Assembly: GCA_943787535.1 (NCBI GenBank)
Contig: CALSMU010000011.1
Coordinates: 248,001 to 312,000, forward strand
Direction of reading: 5' to 3'
DNA: 64,000 nt
Origin: an uncultured Flavobacteriales bacterium
GTDB lineage: Bacteria; Bacteroidota; Bacteroidia; Flavobacteriales_D; Parvicellaceae
The notes beneath the pieces are model-generated. The model had not been told where the DNA came from and did not search any database. It was given only the letters and a program-made list of their open reading frames with translations. Within the stretch, counting starts at the first letter, position 1. The number at the start of each line of letters is the position of its first letter. This document shows positions 45,301 through 52,121 of the stretch, one piece after another. A program made the translations under genes and the position numbers.

Positions 45301-46379
45301 CGCCTATTTCTGCCGAAGCTATTAGAGATGGTATAACGCGTTATAGAGTTGGTTATTTTACTGCTTGGGAAATAGCCAATATTGCAAAAAATGAAATTAG
45401 AAGTATCGGGTATTCTGATGCTTTTGTTGTTGCAATATATAACGGAGGATATATGTCTTTATCTGAGGCGCGTAAATTAGAGCTGGAAGGTTCTCCTGTT
45501 TCCACGGGATTTGTTCAAATAGAAAATAATACAAGTACAACAACTGCAACTAAAACTACCGAGACGAAAGATGCAGAAGCAGTCATAGAGACTGAAGAGT
45601 CCGCAATGGCTTTGGATGATGCTACTGAATATGTTAATAATTTAGGAAGTGATGCTGCTGCAGTTAAGGCTGTAGAAGTAATAGAAGGATTGTTCTTTAC
45701 AGTTCAAGTTGGAGCTTTCTCCAAATCGATCCAATCCGATAACGTATTTAATGTTTCTCCACTTGTTATTAAAAATGTAAATGGACTGTATAAATATTCT
45801 ACTGGGATTTTTCGTTCAGTTCCTGAAACGATGGAACGCAAAAACGAAATGATTGCCAAAGGCTTGGTTGGAGCATTTATAACTGCTTATTACAACGGTG
45901 AGAAAGTTTCAATAACGGAAGCGAATCAGCTTATAGTTGAGAAAGGAGATGGAGTTTTTGCGATTTCAGTTGACGGCACTCTCAATAAAATTGATGATTT
46001 TCAAACAGAAGAGGTTTTGGATACTATTGCATCTCAAAACATAAATAAAGTAGATGAGGAAGAATCAGAGATAATTCCTGTTGATTTAACTCCAACTCCC
46101 TTTGAAGGTCTAGAGTATAGAGTTTTTCTAGGGTCCTATTTGGATGGTGTTCCTCAAGCTAGAAGTATGATATTTGTGCAATTAGATTATTTAGGTATAG
46201 AGTCCACGCCTGAAGGAGAAAGCATTACTTACTATTGTGGGAATAAAAAATTGTATTCTGAGGCAGTGATACTGCTGAAAAATTTTACCGATCAAGGCGT
46301 GGGTGTTGCAAGGATTGTATCTTTCCAAAATGGAGAAGAAATTGATGTTAATGAAGCGCGTCAGTTGACCCATGAATAA
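39360..46379 (+). CDS. Giant TPR-PD40-coiled-coil-SPOR envelope protein (2339 aa)
   Basis: Exported protein related to the PorE-like proteins of this window. Start TTG at 39360 (no in-frame ATG nearby), signal peptide ending VGFSQ. Then TPR region about 25-160, PD40 blades about 190-345 (FYFCSKGHSSMGGYDVFK), a CRD-like sandwich about 350-440, a long coiled-coil/acidic region about 490-1950 with three roughly 96-102-residue repeats starting near residues 823, 919 and 1021, an EP-rich repeat (1324-1460) and three C-terminal SPOR-like units (about 1960-2035, 2105-2180, 2250-2335; YKVQVGAFRK, FTVQVGAFSK, YRVFLGSYLD). SPOR domains bind denuded glycan strands, so it may tether to peptidoglycan. Exact role unknown. 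Confidence 0.88.
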   Translation: MRVSITYWSIITLFVLLASVGFSQQGFENDKERLAYANEQFDEGNYVDAKPHMSHFLGKNPKSAEFNLKFGVCLLFTNEDKAESVKYLRYSAKQGGKGSRATFFLGKAYHLTYRFNEALIEYERFKEHGEDRDKNDLQVDLHISMANNGKKLLKNLTELVVDEKKVSSYSRFQYSYDLSQIGGKILVTDEFQSKLDKKKDYRSLVYFPSKNQNVIFYSSYGKGGESGLDLYKVRRLPNGEWAEAQILPPHINTAYDDSYGFLHSDGVTFYFCSKGHSSMGGYDVFKSSYDMESNTFGPPVNLDYKINTPDDDIMYVADSLNENAYFASARAAKGGYLDVYKVRVQTFPMLNVILAGEFINQINAADNKASIKIENSVTGFMEGEFFPNSEGKYVIVLPNPGKYKLIVETPESEKIHSGMVDVPAQKILRPLKQEILLVSRNGSEQLVIRNLFDENVEDAPGILAQVINGLADPDINSDEFPDSLFVNQNDVLSDVIDVHVTTDDLMGLISEMVEEDKKEIAEIENKMNAAYAIAKRNNAAAKLSVEDAERLLGKGSSISDASEKEKVIKEIEKLLELSKEQNEKAMATLRLANNLKVELDMLNEELDEEAAIASEIEAALNEESHEVAVEELSKVQQHITDIVTRNHDEVHERNAYEHMLELARAKQAEADSKLEAARSYSEEADLIKNKIQNLIDQKSKTKKQKDKDAVQAQIEALDEELKMASQFSAEAFAENGEFQKEATALSYQAELMNSLSNDITDTEFTFTEQERDEIQKFINSVGGDINTNENSLAHFSESTETALEINDLETVETNEVISKSTAYQDYENEISDASGIDDVLEKAQKENEINQNWVAILDEDIQIAKSAVLAENDVEKKKKLEDTVAALLHLKDEKEYLIEQNNKIIDNENITENVLDDYSEYEEELSETNNFSDPIEKAQKENVINNEMIVSIDENIQDVKDQLVLEDDPNKRAQLESDIEKLTDYRTQAIDKIADNTLIIEEGPIETETETTDVNPILVKYDDYQDKIDESANISDPVERAENENEINNLWLADLKADAQDIKNRMDSEEDPAKELELLMGMNTIFKEMSEVEADIKKNDDIISTTDVGINETNLEIADDYKTLLNELDNEVVEENDFEKAYSTDISFKNNEAQEKVNNIEEKIDEITIKEQEIISLENGNFYYLSDKKKTKIQSKIEEKKKEIYSLEEDVAAELAIANNIEKNDNDIKINQLTIAAEANTDSVELDKKFLEASYFEEKANENFKKADELRILADNSSDLEEKSDLLKQANSNELAGRENQEKSITALEELINEDYVADYIITEPVDLVELEIVDVVEPEPVDLVEPEIVDLVEPEPVDLVEPEIVDLVEPEPVDLVEPEIVDVVEPEPVDLVEPEIVDVVEPEPVDLVEPEIVDVVEPEPVDLVEPEIVDMVEPEPVDLFEPEVVDLVEPEPVDLVEPEKADVWEVIELPHEEVAGIAFNPNETDIEIFEVSLVPDEKGIEGLKYTNSTSAEMIAENQVEIDGLAIINKEIKTQEVKLEGASEKDKKKINQQIEKLKEEKGIKEMRLAEVVEIANKNEADLALSGLDESKYTAEILTEETFSKRQAEEFESAGNKLLADAEVLRSQNANEKDESIKANNLNEAAKLEATAINYYKKAKKLYAEAVVEFYEAEHENITSVEQEEGDRLSTQILLKADEADAKAIEYANKSSELRENALTLKKEEKIEAINQADKYANLSIIREEEANNLRTQGNKTKLREDAIIEEENLLTNLSADEVDPIRKSDGYVAFYAKQQNVVDIENELKQEKSTANSYGNLALQQENKANDFESKAKSTNDEFEKAEFLAKADELRTNASVNRQKKQAAEATVEDLYNSLTYAEEERNLTIANLDEATANDYKALGLSNYDKNPITEIEVNDVMASTFVPPAELLDNIFAVNTEMTYSEENPIPVNPKNPAGLIYKVQVGAFRKPIPQDLFKGFAPISAEAIRDGITRYRVGYFTAWEIANIAKNEIRSIGYSDAFVVAIYNGGYMSLSEARKLELEGSPVSTGFVQIENNTSTTTATKTTETKDAEAVIETEESAMALDDATEYVNNLGSDAAAVKAVEVIEGLFFTVQVGAFSKSIQSDNVFNVSPLVIKNVNGLYKYSTGIFRSVPETMERKNEMIAKGLVGAFITAYYNGEKVSITEANQLIVEKGDGVFAISVDGTLNKIDDFQTEEVLDTIASQNINKVDEEESEIIPVDLTPTPFEGLEYRVFLGSYLDGVPQARSMIFVQLDYLGIESTPEGESITYYCGNKKLYSEAVILLKNFTDQGVGVARIVSFQNGEEIDVNEARQLTHE
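43329..43740 (+). repeat. Tandem 48-bp coding repeat (about 8.6 units)
   Basis: Near-identical 48-bp units in the giant gene, each encoding 16 residues EPEPVDLVEPEIVDVV, with an internal 24-bp half-unit. Units vary mainly at the residue before the last V (V, L or M) and at a single F; the last unit is degenerate. The repeat is translated in frame, rigid and acidic, and likely spans a gap between domains. Reading frames on the opposite strand through it are artefacts. Confidence 0.95.
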
Positions 46380-46418
46380 GTTAATAACAAAGGAAATGGG
46401 AGTTATTTAAAGTCGATT

Positions 46419-47078
46419 ATGGATTTAAAGCTAATTATTTCTAAAGATGGGTCTCACACAATATACAGAAAAGATATTGAGGAGACTTATCATTCTAGGC
46501 ATGGGGCAATTCAAGAGGCTCAACACGTCTTTATCGACATGGGGTTAAAAGAGGTTGAAAACTCAAAAAACGAAATTAACATTTTAGAAGTAGGTTTTGG
46601 TACGGGCTTAAATGCGCTGCTTACATGTTTATATTCTAAAAGTAAAATAAATTATATTGGCTTGGAAGCCCTTCCTTTAAACAATAGAGTATTGGATGGT
46701 TTGAATTATGATACAACCGTAATTGAAGATAATTCGCAAGAAATATTTAAAAATATTCATAGCGCACCTTGGGAAGTGCAATATCCAATAACAAGTTTAT
46801 TTTCTATTAAAAAGGTTGAAACAAAAATTCAGGAATTTGAGATTACGCAACCAATTGATTTAGTTTACTATGACGCTTTTGGGCCTAATTCTCAGGCTGA
46901 AATGTGGGATATTTCGATTTTCGAAAAAATTTATAAAGCAATGAGTTCTTCTGGCGTATTTGTAACTTACTGTGCAAAAGGACAAGTAAGAAGAGACTTA
47001 ACGAGTGCTGGATTTGTAATGGAGCGTCTAGAAGGACCGCCTGGCAAAAGAGAGATGCTGCGGGGCAGAAAGTTATAA
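46419..47078 (+). CDS. mnmD: tRNA 5-methylaminomethyl-2-thiouridine methyltransferase MnmD
   Basis: SAM-dependent methyltransferase for the last step of mnm5s2U34 tRNA wobble modification. 219 residues, stand-alone (no MnmC oxidase domain). SAM motif EVGFGTGLNALLT near residue 60, DLVYYDAFGPNSQAEMWDISIF near 145, and C-terminal VRRDLTSAGFVMERLEGPPGKREMLRG, all typical of the MnmC-N/DUF752 family. Single-domain MnmD occurs in Bacteroidota and Firmicutes. Overlaps the convergent methyltransferase by 6 bp. Confidence 0.92.
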   Translation: MDLKLIISKDGSHTIYRKDIEETYHSRHGAIQEAQHVFIDMGLKEVENSKNEINILEVGFGTGLNALLTCLYSKSKINYIGLEALPLNNRVLDGLNYDTTVIEDNSQEIFKNIHSAPWEVQYPITSLFSIKKVETKIQEFEITQPIDLVYYDAFGPNSQAEMWDISIFEKIYKAMSSSGVFVTYCAKGQVRRDLTSAGFVMERLEGPPGKREMLRGRKL

Positions 47079-47630
47079 TTTACACTTATATACAAAGGCT
47101 GGCGGGAAATTTAACGCAGAAAAATCTATTTTTATTTGAGAAAATTTTGAGCTCAATAACTTCTTAGCATTCAATGAATATTGAAATTGTATAAACATTC
47201 CGTCATCTTTTAATTGCTTTACACATTTATCTATAATTGTCAGTTTAATCTCCTTTGGAATAACCGCAAATGGAAGAGATGAAACTATATAGTCAACTTT
47301 CCCAACTCCATGTTTTTCCAGATATTCGTCAATTTTCTCAGCAGTATCGTTAATTAAAGTAAGTCGTTTGTCATCTATATTGGTATAGATGTGTTGGTAA
47401 AAAGGTGTGTTTAATTCAAAAGAAAATAATTTTGAGGTTTGTTTCATTCTTTCCAAAATACCTTTTGTAAAAACACCATTTCCTGGACCAAGTTCCAAAA
47501 TGACATCTGCCTTTTGAAAGTCTATTGGAGCAATCATTTTCTTCATCAAAAACTTAGAGCTAGGCAATACAGCACCTACAACTTTTCGTTCCTTAATAAA
47601 TTCACCCAAAAAATTACTTTGCTTCGCCAC
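47073..47630 (-). CDS. Class I SAM methyltransferase, PmtA/phospholipid N-methyltransferase-like
   Basis: Probably cytoplasmic, membrane-associated methyltransferase of 185 residues. The beginning FLGEFIKERKVVGAVLPSS and the SAM motif ILELGPGNGVFTKGI near residue 42 match the Rhodobacter PmtA-like phosphatidylethanolamine N-methyltransferase/ribosomal RNA adenine dimethylase-like group; SSLPFAV near residue 117 fits the motif IV position. Substrate could be phospholipid or RNA; I favour lipid because the chain is short and lacks a dimethylase C-terminal domain. Starts with GTG; its own promoter is 20 bp upstream. Confidence 0.75.
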   Translation of the reverse strand: MAKQSNFLGEFIKERKVVGAVLPSSKFLMKKMIAPIDFQKADVILELGPGNGVFTKGILERMKQTSKLFSFELNTPFYQHIYTNIDDKRLTLINDTAEKIDEYLEKHGVGKVDYIVSSLPFAVIPKEIKLTIIDKCVKQLKDDGMFIQFQYSLNAKKLLSSKFSQIKIDFSALNFPPAFVYKCKL

Positions 47631-47650
47631 AATATCTGATTTTAAGATGC

Positions 47651-47682
47651 CAAATATATTAGGACTATGCTTAATTGTACAA
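47651..47682 (-). promoter_or_regulatory. Bacteroidota promoter of the PmtA-like gene
   Basis: Minus strand: TTG (47682-47680), 21-bp spacer, TATATTTG (47658-47651), 20 bp before the GTG. Divergent with the promoter at 47711. Confidence 0.55.
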
Positions 47683-47710
47683 TACTAGCAACTAAAGTTT
47701 TACACATTCC

Positions 47711-47743
47711 TTGTCTTTAATCTTTCTATTACCTATATATTTG
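47711..47743 (+). promoter_or_regulatory. Bacteroidota promoter of the TPR-PD40 gene
   Basis: TTG at 47711-47713, 22-bp spacer, TATATTTG at 47736-47743, 18 bp before the ATG. Confidence 0.55.
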
Positions 47744-47761
47744 CATCCTAATAAATAAAAA

Positions 47762-49303
47762 ATGAAAATATTATTAAGTTTACCTGTGCTATTATTTGTT
47801 TTTGTGAACCTCTCAGCTCAAGACAAGAAAACAGCAATGAAGTTTTTTGAAGCTGGTAATTTTGAAGAAGCGATTGATGAATATATACCTCTATATGAAG
47901 CGGATAAAGAAAATCTCGAATACAATTACAATTTAGCAGTAAGTTATTTGAACACGAATATTGATAAATCTCTCGCAATACCCCATTTAGAATCATTAAC
48001 TAAGAACCCGAAGATAGATGCCAATGCATGGTATTTGCTGGGCAGAGCATATCATTTTGGATATCAGTTTGATGCTGCTATTGCGGCTTATGAAAAATTT
48101 AGAGAGACCAACAGTGGCTCTGAAGCAAACAAAATAGACGCGATCAAACAGATTGAATATTGTGAAAATGCGAAAGAATTGATGAAATTCGGGGTAAAAG
48201 TAAAATTTGAAAATCTTGGAAAAAATATTAATTCACCTTACGCAGATTATTTTCCTTTTATTCCAATTAATGAATCATTTTTACTTTTTAATTCGAAAAG
48301 AGACTTAAATAGCACTGTGCAATTAGATGGGTCTTACTTGCCGAATATATTTATGTCTCACGTAAAATCTGGGGAATACCAAAAAGCACAGCCATTATCA
48401 GGAGACATTAATACAGCGGATGGCAAAGAGGAAGTTGTTGGTTTAAATGCGAATGGAACAAGAGCCATCTTTTACTATGAAGATTTTAAACAGTTTGGAG
48501 ATCTATATGAGTGTGAAATTAATGGAGCTGCAGTAGGAAGTCCTAGCAAGTTGGAGAAGAGTGTTAATTCGAAACATGTGGAAATAGCAGCATGCATTAA
48601 TAAAAATGGAAGTAAATTGTATTTTGCCAGTGATAGGCCCGGTGGCTATGGTGGTATTGATTTATACTCTTGTCAATTATTACCCAATGGAAAATGGAGT
48701 TTACCTACGAATTTGGGCCCAACCATTAACACCAAGTTTGATGAAGATTTTCCTAATTTATCACCGGATGGAAAGTCATTGTATTTTTCATCCAAAGGTC
48801 ATACAAGTATGGGAGGATTTGATATTTTTAAAACAACATGGGATCCAATAAAAAACAAGTATTCAAGTGTGCAAAATTTAGGTTATCCTTTGAATACACC
48901 AGAAGATAATATGAATTTTAGAGTTTCCGAGTCTGGGAAGCATGGATATATTTCGGCAGTTAGAAAAGGAGGTTATGGAGACTTAGATATTTACAGAGTA
49001 GACTTTTTAGAGGTTGAACCACGTTATACGGTAATTTCAGGAACGATTTCATCTGATGATAATGCTGATAAATTTATTGACTTATTCATTCAAGTAACGG
49101 ATTTAGAAACGGAAGAAGTTTATGGAGATTATATTCCAAATGAGAAATCACTGAGGTATATTATGATATTACCGAAGGGTAAATATGATATTTATGTTGG
49201 TGGTCAAGCTGGGTATGAAGAAATTTACGATGAAATTGAAATATTAGACAAATCATCTTTTAAATCCTTTATTACAAAAGATATTAAACTCAAAAAAAAG
49301 TAA
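47762..49303 (+). CDS. TPR-PD40-CRD envelope protein without peptidoglycan module
   Basis: Exported 513-residue protein, fourth member of the local PorE-like set. Signal peptide ends NLSAQ; TPR region about 22-150 (NYNLAVSYLNTN, WYLLGRAYHFGYQFDAAI); PD40 blades about 165-410 (SPDGKSLYFSSKGHTSMGG); a CRD-like sandwich about 420-513 (VISGTISSDDNADKF to the end). It stops where its paralogues carry OmpA or SPOR domains, and the chain ends in a Lys-rich KDIKLKKK, so no peptidoglycan anchor is present. Probably a soluble or partner-bound periplasmic protein. Rhomboid gene 6 bp downstream. Confidence 0.88.
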   Translation: MKILLSLPVLLFVFVNLSAQDKKTAMKFFEAGNFEEAIDEYIPLYEADKENLEYNYNLAVSYLNTNIDKSLAIPHLESLTKNPKIDANAWYLLGRAYHFGYQFDAAIAAYEKFRETNSGSEANKIDAIKQIEYCENAKELMKFGVKVKFENLGKNINSPYADYFPFIPINESFLLFNSKRDLNSTVQLDGSYLPNIFMSHVKSGEYQKAQPLSGDINTADGKEEVVGLNANGTRAIFYYEDFKQFGDLYECEINGAAVGSPSKLEKSVNSKHVEIAACINKNGSKLYFASDRPGGYGGIDLYSCQLLPNGKWSLPTNLGPTINTKFDEDFPNLSPDGKSLYFSSKGHTSMGGFDIFKTTWDPIKNKYSSVQNLGYPLNTPEDNMNFRVSESGKHGYISAVRKGGYGDLDIYRVDFLEVEPRYTVISGTISSDDNADKFIDLFIQVTDLETEEVYGDYIPNEKSLRYIMILPKGKYDIYVGGQAGYEEIYDEIEILDKSSFKSFITKDIKLKKK

Positions 49304-49309
49304 TAATTT

Positions 49310-49978
49310 GTGATTTCCTTTAGTATTACAACAATAATAGTTGCTATTACTGTTGTTGTTTCTTTGCTGGCGTTTAACGATAAAGATTTGAGTTATAAGT
49401 TAACTTTAAGTCCGTATTCTGTAAAACATCATAAACGCTGGTGGCAGATACTTACACACGGTTTTGTTCATGCTGATTACATGCATCTAGGCCTAAATAT
49501 GTATGTCCTATATAGTTTCGGAGGTTTTGTAGAGAGTGTTTTAGTTGATGGATATCCGCGCAGTGAAGGAGTAATTGGTGGTTTTGGAAATATTGGCTAT
49601 TTGTATTATATCACCCTATATATTGGGGGTTTGTTATTTGCAACACTGCCTTCTTTAAAGAAACATGGTGACAACCCTGGTTATCTAGCAGTTGGTGCTT
49701 CTGGAGCAGTTTCAGCAATTGTGTTTAGCTCAATTATTTTATATCCAACTGGAGGTATGGGGCTTTTATTTATTCCAATTAGAATTCCAAGTTTTATTTT
49801 TGGAGTTTTGTATCTACTGGCAGAACATTATATGAGTAAAAAAGGTGGGACTGGAATTGCGCATGATGCGCACATTGGAGGGGCTTTTTTTGGAGTTTTT
49901 TTTACTGTATTATTAGACTTTAAGTTTTTGACAAATTTCGTTGATATGATAAATGATTGGTTTAGTAAGATATTTTAA
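49310..49978 (+). CDS. Rhomboid-family intramembrane serine protease
   Basis: Integral membrane protease of 222 residues with about six membrane segments. Catalytic Ser in GASGAVSAIV (near residue 132) and His in AHDAHIGGAFFG (near 190), plus HGFVHADYMHLGLNMYVLYSFG, the conserved loop 1/helix 2 region, near residue 50. Cleaves membrane proteins within the bilayer; substrate unknown. GTG start 6 bp after the TPR-PD40 gene, so the two are probably co-transcribed. Confidence 0.9.
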   Translation: MISFSITTIIVAITVVVSLLAFNDKDLSYKLTLSPYSVKHHKRWWQILTHGFVHADYMHLGLNMYVLYSFGGFVESVLVDGYPRSEGVIGGFGNIGYLYYITLYIGGLLFATLPSLKKHGDNPGYLAVGASGAVSAIVFSSIILYPTGGMGLLFIPIRIPSFIFGVLYLLAEHYMSKKGGTGIAHDAHIGGAFFGVFFTVLLDFKFLTNFVDMINDWFSKIF

Positions 49979-50036
49979 GCATATTGTGTTATTATTTATT
50001 TTGGTACGAAAGCAATCTTTATTTTTAACTTTATAA

Positions 50037-50897
50037 ATGGCAAAAGGAGAATATATAATACTAAATGGAGAATTGCTTGGAACAAAACAAGCTTTTTTGA
50101 AAGACAACAGAGCATTTAGTTTTGGAGATGGTGTGTTTGAGTCTATTCGTATTGTAAATGGCTTGCCTTATAATTTGCAATTTCATATTGAAAGAATGCT
50201 TCAAGGGGCTTATATATTAAATCTTGAAATCCCGAATCACTTTTCAGTAGATTATTTCAAAAGCCAAATTAAAAGTTTAATAGAAAAAAACAGTATTCAG
50301 GCTGGTGGTAAAGCTAGAATTAGTTTGTTTAGAGATGGAGAAGGAACCTATTTTTCAGAATCCAATAAGGCTATGTTTTTTATTGATGCAAGTCATCTAC
50401 CCAATAATTATTTCGTATTAAATGAACATGGGTTGATGGTAGATATTTATTCTGAAATGAATAAAAGTGTAAATGTTTTATCAAAATACAAATCAATTAA
50501 TGCGTTATTACCAATAATGGCTGCGAATTTTGCTAAAACAAACAATTTACAAGAGTGTTTTATATTAAATTCGAAAGGCAAAATAATCGAATCAATTTCT
50601 TCGAATGTTTTTATTGTAAGTAATGGTGTTTTATATACACCTCCATTGGAAGATGGTTGTATAGGAGGAATTATGAGAATGAATGTAATTAATACTGCAA
50701 TTGAAAATGGTATTACCGTTTATGAAAATACCTTATCACCTCAAAATTTATTAGCGGCAGATGAAATCTTTTTAACGAACGCCATTCAAGGTATTCAATG
50801 GGTTGGGGGGTATAAAAGTAAAAGATATTTCAACAAGATATCAAAAAAGATTCTAGAGTTAATAAATCGAAGAGAGAGTGCGGGAGTTTTAGTTTAA
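50037..50897 (+). CDS. Class IV aminotransferase (PabC / D-amino acid transaminase-like)
   Basis: PLP enzyme of fold type IV, 286 residues. FSFGDGVFESIRI near residue 27, PLP-Lys in LSKYKSINALLP (near 158), GKIIESISSNVFIV near 188 and GGIMR in the later substrate loop. The family includes aminodeoxychorismate lyase, D-alanine aminotransferase and branched-chain enzymes; the sequence does not decide, and the window holds folP but not pabB. Next to YqgE, as in many Bacteroidota. Overlaps YqgE by 9 bp at convergent ends. Confidence 0.82.
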   Translation: MAKGEYIILNGELLGTKQAFLKDNRAFSFGDGVFESIRIVNGLPYNLQFHIERMLQGAYILNLEIPNHFSVDYFKSQIKSLIEKNSIQAGGKARISLFRDGEGTYFSESNKAMFFIDASHLPNNYFVLNEHGLMVDIYSEMNKSVNVLSKYKSINALLPIMAANFAKTNNLQECFILNSKGKIIESISSNVFIVSNGVLYTPPLEDGCIGGIMRMNVINTAIENGITVYENTLSPQNLLAADEIFLTNAIQGIQWVGGYKSKRYFNKISKKILELINRRESAGVLV

Positions 50898-51476
50898 GCT
50901 CGGGTCTTCAGGGAAATTTGAAATCATTTTAAATTTTCCGCCCATTTCGTCTAAAATCTTTTTCCACAAGTCTTTATCCTTTGTGTTCAATACCCGATTA
51001 GCATTTGTTTTACCTACAATCCAAGAGTCTGAGGAAAGTTCAGTGTCTAGTTGTCCTGCTTCCCATCCGGAATAACCTAAGAAGAAACGAATTTGATTCG
51101 GAGCAATCACCCCAGTATTAATTAGTGGTATTAAATCTTCGAATTTTCCGCCTGTATAGAGGCCGGCTATTACCTCGTAAGATTCTTCGAGCTCATCTTT
51201 TAGAGTGTGCAGATAAAAAAGGTTGTCAGGACTTACTGGTCCCCCAAAACTTACTTTAAACTCTTCATTAACTATATCTTCTACTAATTCAGAAAGAGAA
51301 ATATCTAAAAAATTATTCATAACGAACCCAAATGATCCATCTTCATTGTGTTCACAGAGATAAACAACTGAGCGCTTAAAGCGTTCGTCGGCCATAAAAG
51401 GCTCCGATATTAATACTCTTCCTTTTTCAGGAGATAACTTGTTGATTTTAGATATGTCTAAGAATCCATCTTTCAT
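50889..51476 (-). CDS. YqgE/AlgH family protein
   Basis: Cytoplasmic protein of 195 residues of the conserved YqgE/AlgH (DUF179) family, function not settled. GRVLISEPFMADERFKRSVVYL near residue 19, GSFGFVMNNFLD near 47, FGGPVSPDNLFYLH near 76, and ENGTGVIAPNQIRFFLGYSGW-like segment near 125. A TATGTTTG box lies 7 bp upstream of the ATG. Confidence 0.92.
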   Translation of the reverse strand: MKDGFLDISKINKLSPEKGRVLISEPFMADERFKRSVVYLCEHNEDGSFGFVMNNFLDISLSELVEDIVNEEFKVSFGGPVSPDNLFYLHTLKDELEESYEVIAGLYTGGKFEDLIPLINTGVIAPNQIRFFLGYSGWEAGQLDTELSSDSWIVGKTNANRVLNTKDKDLWKKILDEMGGKFKMISNFPEDPSLN

Positions 51477-51483
51477 CGTTTAT

Positions 51484-51491
51484 CAAACATA
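51484..51491 (-). promoter_or_regulatory. Candidate -7 box (TATGTTTG) upstream of yqgE
   Basis: Exact TAnnTTTG on the minus strand, 7 bp before the ATG; no TTG at usual spacing. Confidence 0.3.
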
Positions 51492-51538
51492 CGAAAAGGT
51501 CCTTTAATAAGAAATTTAATGATGAATAATTATATTTC

Positions 51539-52117
51539 CTAATGTATAGCCGGTCGCCAAGGCAGGTATTCAATTACTTCACCTTCTTTGATAAGAATCT
51601 CTTCCAATCTAGATTCTACTTCTTCAGTAGAAAAGTATCTTTCAGCTAATTGAAGAAATATATCAACATGTTCCTTTTCTTGGAGGTAAAGGTTGCTATA
51701 GAATTTCTTTAACTCTTTATCTTCAGTAACTTCGCTTATCAATTTAAAGCGTTCAACACCTCGCATTTCAGCAACTGAAGCAAGTATTAGACGGTCCAAT
51801 AGTCTTTTTTGGGTGTCTTCGCGAATAATAGAGGAGAGGCCTTTCATATATGGATCTTTCTTGAATTCAGAGTCAATAGTAAGTCCACGCTTGTACATAA
51901 TGTCATAAACTTGCTTAAAATGCAATAGTTCTTCAACTGCAATTTGGTTCAAGTCAGCTATTATATCTCTTTTGTCGGGGTATTTTGCTATTAAGGAAAG
52001 GCACATGTTAGCGACTTTTCTTTCTGCATCAGCATGATCTTGTAAAAAGACGTCTATGTTTTCGACTACTTGTTTTGCCCACTCTGCCGGAGTATCGTAC
52101 TTTAGTTTTATTTCCAT
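51539..52117 (-). CDS. miaE: tRNA-(ms2io6A)-hydroxylase MiaE-like
   Basis: Ferritin-like diiron hydroxylase of 192 residues, acting on ms2i6A37 of tRNA. Metal-ligand helices are visible: ADAERKVANMC (residues 30-40), EELLHFKQVYD (about 63-73, ExxH), EMRGVERF (about 113-120) and QEKEHVDIFLQ (about 149, ExxH). In Bacteroidota the family is usually annotated as MiaE; the modified base depends on the organism's MiaB. The ATG is 4 bp after the trkH stop, so it is part of the trkA-trkH-miaE unit. Confidence 0.85.
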   Translation of the reverse strand: MEIKLKYDTPAEWAKQVVENIDVFLQDHADAERKVANMCLSLIAKYPDKRDIIADLNQIAVEELLHFKQVYDIMYKRGLTIDSEFKKDPYMKGLSSIIREDTQKRLLDRLILASVAEMRGVERFKLISEVTEDKELKKFYSNLYLQEKEHVDIFLQLAERYFSTEEVESRLEEILIKEGEVIEYLPWRPAIH

Positions 52118-52121
52118 AATA

